Made by a program: the position numbers and the translations under genes | Notes under the pieces: model-generated | Database searches by the model: none | The model's input: only the letters and a program-made list of their open reading frames with translations | Told to the model about the DNA's origin: nothing | DNA from: Prunus persica | Lineage: Eukaryota > Streptophyta > Magnoliopsida > Rosales > Rosaceae | Length of the DNA: 64,000 nucleotides | Assembly: GCF_000346465.2 (NCBI RefSeq) | Contig: NC_034010.1 | Location: 16,708,374 to 16,772,373, forward strand | Reading direction: 5' to 3' | Part shown: in pieces, positions 59,547 through 64,000 of the stretch | Position numbering within the stretch: the first letter of the stretch is position 1 | Layout: the number at the start of each line of letters is the position of its first letter

Positions 59547-62543
59547 ATGGGATTACAATTTGAGGAGGACGAGTTCTTAGCATGCTGTGGAAGCACCAAA
59601 TTCGCCAAAGAAATGGCGAAGGCATCCCCTTTCTCATCTCTCGACGAAGCTGTGACGGCGGCCAGAGAAATTTGGTTCAACCAGGTTGATGTCCATGCTT
59701 GGATCCAAGCGTTCTCTGCGCATCCTCAGATCGGACACTCGTCTTCTTCTTCTAACGCCACCTCTGCTCAGTTCAGTTGCTTAACCTTTTCTTCTTATTT
59801 ATTTTCTTTATTTTCTTTATTTGTTACTAATTTACAAATTTTTGTTTAAATTTTGACAACCATGAATGAAATCTACATAAATTATATAAAGATTTTGAGG
59901 GTACTTGAATTTTCACACCATTGCTGATCAGATGGATTGTTAGCACTTTTTTCCCCTTCCTCCTAACCTTCAATTAAGGCAATTAAAATAGAAATGGTTA
60001 TTTTGTATCCTACAGAGAAGCCCAGTTCGGGTTTTAAACTCATCAATATCTTCCTGGGTTTTGGTAGATTGAGTTGGTTCATGTCATCAATGGGTTTGCT
60101 CTGGCTTGCTGAAACTTACTGTGTTTACTTATTTATTTGACCTTATTTCTTTCTGAATTTGTATTTAACTTACTGTGTTCTAATTTAACTTTGTAATGAT
60201 GGCTCAGTACTACTGGGCACAAGTTACTCGGTGCTTTTAGTGATAGTATCATATTCAGTTAAGATTCTAATGCTGTTGTTTCTTTAGTTTACATTTTAAT
60301 GTTTTAAACAAATGGGTTGACCATTTCAGTCCTCAGTTTCTTACACCAAGTTGTGTTTAGGCTGGGTTTCATTTACCATCAAGACCAGGCCTTTAAAGTT
60401 TCATTTTTTGCCAGACGCCTTGTAGTTTTTTTTGTCAGCATATATAAATACATATATGAACAACGAAAAGACGACTGCCCTTGTTGAGTGTTGCCTAATT
60501 GATGCTATTTAGCTGCCTTTCTTTCTCCTTCCAGGTTTTTTAGATATGCACTTCTATTGAATTAAGAGGTCTAGACATAATTTTGCAGGTGGAGTAAGGG
60601 AGAGCAGGCAACTGCCTTTGCAACTGCCACTAATTCTAGCTTGCAGGTTTGTGTGCTTCAGAAACTTAATGAATATTTTTTTAAGCCTTTATTCCCCCTT
60701 CAAAAGAAATCAAATGTACTTAAGGTTTTGCTGTGCTTGCTTCTTCCTGTTTTAATAGTTTGCAGAAGTGAGAAAAAGAAAAATAATTTGATGTTTCCAT
60801 TTCTGTTTGTTTATTTGAATGTTATGATCAAGTTTTGTTACTTATTATAATCCACCTGGATTTTGTAGGAACTGTCTGAATGGAATGCTAAATACAGGCA
60901 GAAGTTTGGGTTTATATTTCTAATTTGTGCATCTGGAAAGAGTACTGATGGGATACTTTCTGAGTTGAAGGTAATTTTACAAGCACTTTTTCCAATATCT
61001 CCCCAAAACAGCGTTTGGCAGCAAATAAATTAGTATGGGATGCTGGAATAACCAGCTCACTTTTGCCTCGATAAAGAGCTTAACCAACAATTTCTATGCA
61101 ATTGGACAAGTAAGAGATCAATGATGAATGTGACCCTCTCTGAAGAAATTGTGTAAATGAGATATCCTGCGTTTTAGCAATCGCCATGAAATCAAACAAT
61201 GACAAACATTGTTCTTCTATTAGCAATGCAGTAAACAAAGACCAACACTTGAAGAGCAGTTGCTATTGTCCTTATTTTTGGCCATGTTCAAATACATACT
61301 ATGCTTGGCAACAGACAATGAAATGTAAAGGCCATGTGAGATATTCACCAGACCTCTGATGTTGATTTTGTGATGCCTGTGGAATGGGGAGAACGATACC
61401 ACTTTTGCAAGGACCATGCTCTACAGACTTTGCATAAATTGTTTCTCAATTAATAAATTTACTTTTCCTCATTGCAGAAACGATATCCAAACAGGCCGAT
61501 AGCTGAGTTTGAGATTGCAGCTCAGGAGCAGATGAAAATAACGGAACTCCGTCTTGCGAAGCTCTTTTCAACCAAAGAAAATGTTACCTCCACATGCAAC
61601 AAGAATCCCACACTTGCGAAGAAAGTGGAAGGTACTTTTGATTTCTTTTCCATTTCTTCCATAATTGTAATTTCAGTTCCTCATTATGCTTTTATGCAGT
61701 TTCGGGCTTTGCTTGTATCACAGTATTAGGATTGTCTATTTTACAATAACATACTATGACAACTTTCCTGAGTAGTCATACTGCTTATTTAGGATCACTT
61801 ATTCTAAGTTCACATAATGTGCCCTGTGGAAAAATTGGAAAAGGCCGAGTATGATATTACTTTAACATTTTTTTTTTTACCAATATTTCCCTCTTAATTC
61901 AACCCAAAGCTACTTGAACTGCTCTGTTAATTTGTGCCCATTTCTTGCTTTCTAACAGATATCTGGTATGTTTTTTCCAGCGGACATACAACTTTAAACT
62001 TTTGAGAATTCTTAATTCAACTTTCTCATTTCTCCAAAAAAATCACAATTTCTAAATTAATGTTATTGTTTTTTTGGAACCCTAGAAGATCGTGTGAGCG
62101 TTATTGGAGCGCATCTAACTGCTGCTTCCGATGCTTCATCTGTGAAAAAATCTCAAGCTCCACCTCGAACCCGTCCACCCATCACAACCCATGTCTTGGA
62201 TGTTTCTCAAGGATCTCCAGGTGCCGGTGTTGAGGTACGTTTGGAAATGTGGAAGGGTCCTCAACCTCGTCCCATGTTTGGTGAGTCAGATGTAGGTGAT
62301 TGGCTGTGTCTTGGGTGTTCAACTACGGATAATGATGGTCGAATTGGTCAGTTGATGAGCATAGTTGATGTAGTGAACCCAGGCATATACAGGATAAATT
62401 TTAACACAGGTAAGTACTACCCGGGTGGGTTCTTTCCTTATGTTTCTATCGTGTTTGAAATCAGAGAGTCACAGAAGTGGGAACATTTTCATGTTCCTCT
62501 GCTGCTGTCACCTTTCTCATTCACAACGTACCGTGGAAGCTAG
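59547..62543 (+). CDS. TTL: Uric acid degradation bifunctional protein TTL (OHCU decarboxylase and HIU hydrolase)
   Basis: Five exons join in phase: 59547-59770, 60589-60646, 60869-60970, 61478-61631 and 62086-62543, giving 331 aa (Arabidopsis TTL 324). The N-terminal domain (about 1-170) is 2-oxo-4-hydroxy-4-carboxy-5-ureidoimidazoline decarboxylase, with FSAHPQIG (catalytic His), FGFIFLICASGKS and EQMKITELRLAKLF. The C-terminal transthyretin-like domain (about 210-331) is 5-hydroxyisourate hydrolase, with ITTHVLDV, the DGRI loop and the diagnostic YRGS terminus. The two reactions follow urate oxidase and yield S-allantoin in peroxisomes. The linker carries an internal PTS2, RVSVIGAHL (182-190), encoded at the very start of exon 5. 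All key motifs are intact. Confidence 0.95.
62092..62118 (+). promoter_or_regulatory. Internal PTS2 peroxisomal signal, next to possible alternative acceptors
   Basis: Codons for RVSVIGAHL fit the R-[LV]-x5-H-L pattern. AG dinucleotides at 62108-62109 and 62156-62157 would start exon 5 exactly 24 or 72 bases later, both in frame, and each would remove the Arg-Val start of the signal. Confidence 0.5.
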
Positions 62544-64000
62544 GCTTATGTGTAATTTTACATGATATTTTCTGGTTGGATGTGCGTAGTCAAAAGACAG
62601 CTTTGTTGATGTGAACTAAAATCTTTAAGAAGATAAACTCTAATGGAAAACAATATCGTTCTCCGTGTGGTAGTGCTGATAAGACAAATGAAATAATGTT
62701 GTTGACACGAACTCCCAACACAATTTCACTAATATTCGAAGAGAATAAAGGTTTTTATTAATTGAGTTCGACCCATTCAAGATAACAGTATCTCTTAATT
62801 ACAAACCTTTATAACAAACATCAAAAAAGAAACACCCTTAATTAAAACTATGAAGAAAACACAATTTGGGGGGAAAGTGGATTTGTTTGGTTTTGTGGCT
62901 GTACGTGGAACAAATACCAAGTTTCTACGTATCCTTTTGACGGAATCAAGCCAACTTGTAATCAAGCCAACTCGTAGTTCATTGGGAGTAATTTTTGATT
63001 TATGGTGATGGATATTTGGATGGAGATTTGGGTATGGAGATGTTAGTGTTTGGGGATGAAATTGGTTAAGCTAAACAAGGGATTCAAACCGACATGGTTC
63101 AAATTTGAGATGGCTCAAATCCATCAAGCGTGGAAACCGATATTGGGTGAATTGATTTGCACACCCATTTTGATGGGTTTAGTCCACTTCACTTCACATA
63201 TGGGTTTTGAGCCCAATCATCACATGGCTTCACTTAGCTGGGCTTTAACTGCGGAGTCCATAAACCATTGTGGACCAGACGCCATATCTTGCTTGAATAA
63301 GATTACTTGCACCACTCAAAATTCTTGTTGGCAGCCGAAGTGGTGGTCTTGGCTTTCTTTGCTGTTCAGTTGGCGGGGTCTTAAACTAAACACCACTGCA
63401 AATATACAAATATGTGCGCATAAATTACGGATATTACATGCATATAATTTACACAACATGTGTATACTTGCTGCAACTTTGAGCTATTGAGGTAAGAAGA
63501 TTGTCACAGAATTCCTTTCGGCTTCTTGACGTGCTTCTTGGTGGGTTTAGAACTGTGTCTTATTTTGTCGTTGATGGTACCGAGACCCGCCACACTCTCT
63601 TCTTGTCTCTCTTTCTGTCGTTGTAGACAGAGCTACCCGAGCAGAGGATACGGCCAGCGACTTATTTGATCAAGACACCAGCAAAGCCAAACTTTTGTTT
63701 AATGCGTCGATTTGGTGACAAACTCAATTTCTTTTTTCCTTCTTTTTGTGGCGTGTTTTTTTTTTTTTTTTGAAGGAAAGAAACCCCACTGAGTTCGATC
63801 CTCGGTGTCATGGAAGGAAGGGGGAATCCACCTGTGGTGGGAAACATTTGCAGTTTATGTTGAAAATTTAAAGCCAAATAAATGTAAATAACAGTTTCCT
63901 TCATTTTGGAGAATTACTCTGTTCAATGGATCAGTGCATCTAGCACTGCCCGAGCTGGCCAACGTCGGTTAATTTGCTCCTCATCCTACCAGGAGAAACC
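62544..64000. other. TTL 3' region and intergenic DNA
   Basis: Likely 3' UTR, then repeat-like DNA. The 146-residue open frame at 63050-63490 has no recognisable domain and reads like chance. A T-run lies near 63757-63771. No gene is called up to the end of the window. Confidence 0.45.

Noticed and set aside
63050..63490. 146-codon open frame on the + strand
   Set aside because: No recognisable motif, repeat-like surroundings and unlikely composition (dense in Trp, His and Cys); likely chance.

Overview
The window is plant nuclear DNA: AT-rich, with intron-containing genes (GT-AG junctions, U-rich introns) and roughly two thirds intergenic or intronic sequence full of transposon remains. The gene set is dicot. 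The style of the repeats (Cassandra TRIM with a 5S-like LTR, CT microsatellites, plant mobile domain pseudogenes) makes me suspect Rosaceae, perhaps Prunus; that is inference.

I could splice six intact protein-coding genes from the sequence with every junction in phase. They are: ent-kaurenoic acid oxidase KAO/CYP88A (+, 4660-7257, 501 aa); a mitochondrial circularly permuted DAR GTPase, DGP2 type (+, 14612-18997, 370 aa); a type-B two-component response regulator (+, 22689-27616, 722 aa); an intronless U-box/ARM E3 ligase (+, 35354-36601, 415 aa); peroxisomal 3-hydroxyisobutyryl-CoA hydrolase CHY1 (-, 48218-39978, 14 exons, 383 aa, ending AKL); and the bifunctional uric-acid degradation protein TTL (+, 59547-62543, 331 aa, with an internal PTS2). 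They do not form a functional cluster. KAO belongs to gibberellin synthesis, the response regulator to cytokinin-type signalling, and CHY1 and TTL are both predicted peroxisomal. A broken plant mobile domain (PMD) gene lies at 57847-59088.

Layout: 1-424 is a Cassandra TRIM on the minus strand. 1715-4143 is a 2.4-kb solo LTR with a perfect 5-bp target duplication and an internal 95-bp minisatellite. KAO follows. 7801-10120 holds two truncated copia elements facing each other, with a 100-N assembly gap in the left one. 10.1-14.6 kb is a nest of inverted-repeat DNA transposons. DGP2 follows, then a MULE-like element with a perfect 9-bp target duplication (20211-21029), then the response regulator. 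27.6-35.3 kb is gene-poor and carries several MITEs. The U-box gene and CHY1 come next. 51.6-54.6 kb is an unusual array: a duplicated three-module repeat interrupted by a run of short palindromes and by a frameshifted plant cysteine oxidase exon fragment. The PMD pseudogene and TTL close the window.

The most novel-looking parts are the palindrome array with captured exon (51.6-54.6 kb), the predicted in-frame alternative acceptors that would remove the PTS2 of TTL, and the tandem exon duplication in the response regulator. I found no complete autonomous transposon, no convincing tRNA or other RNA gene, and no CRISPR array.
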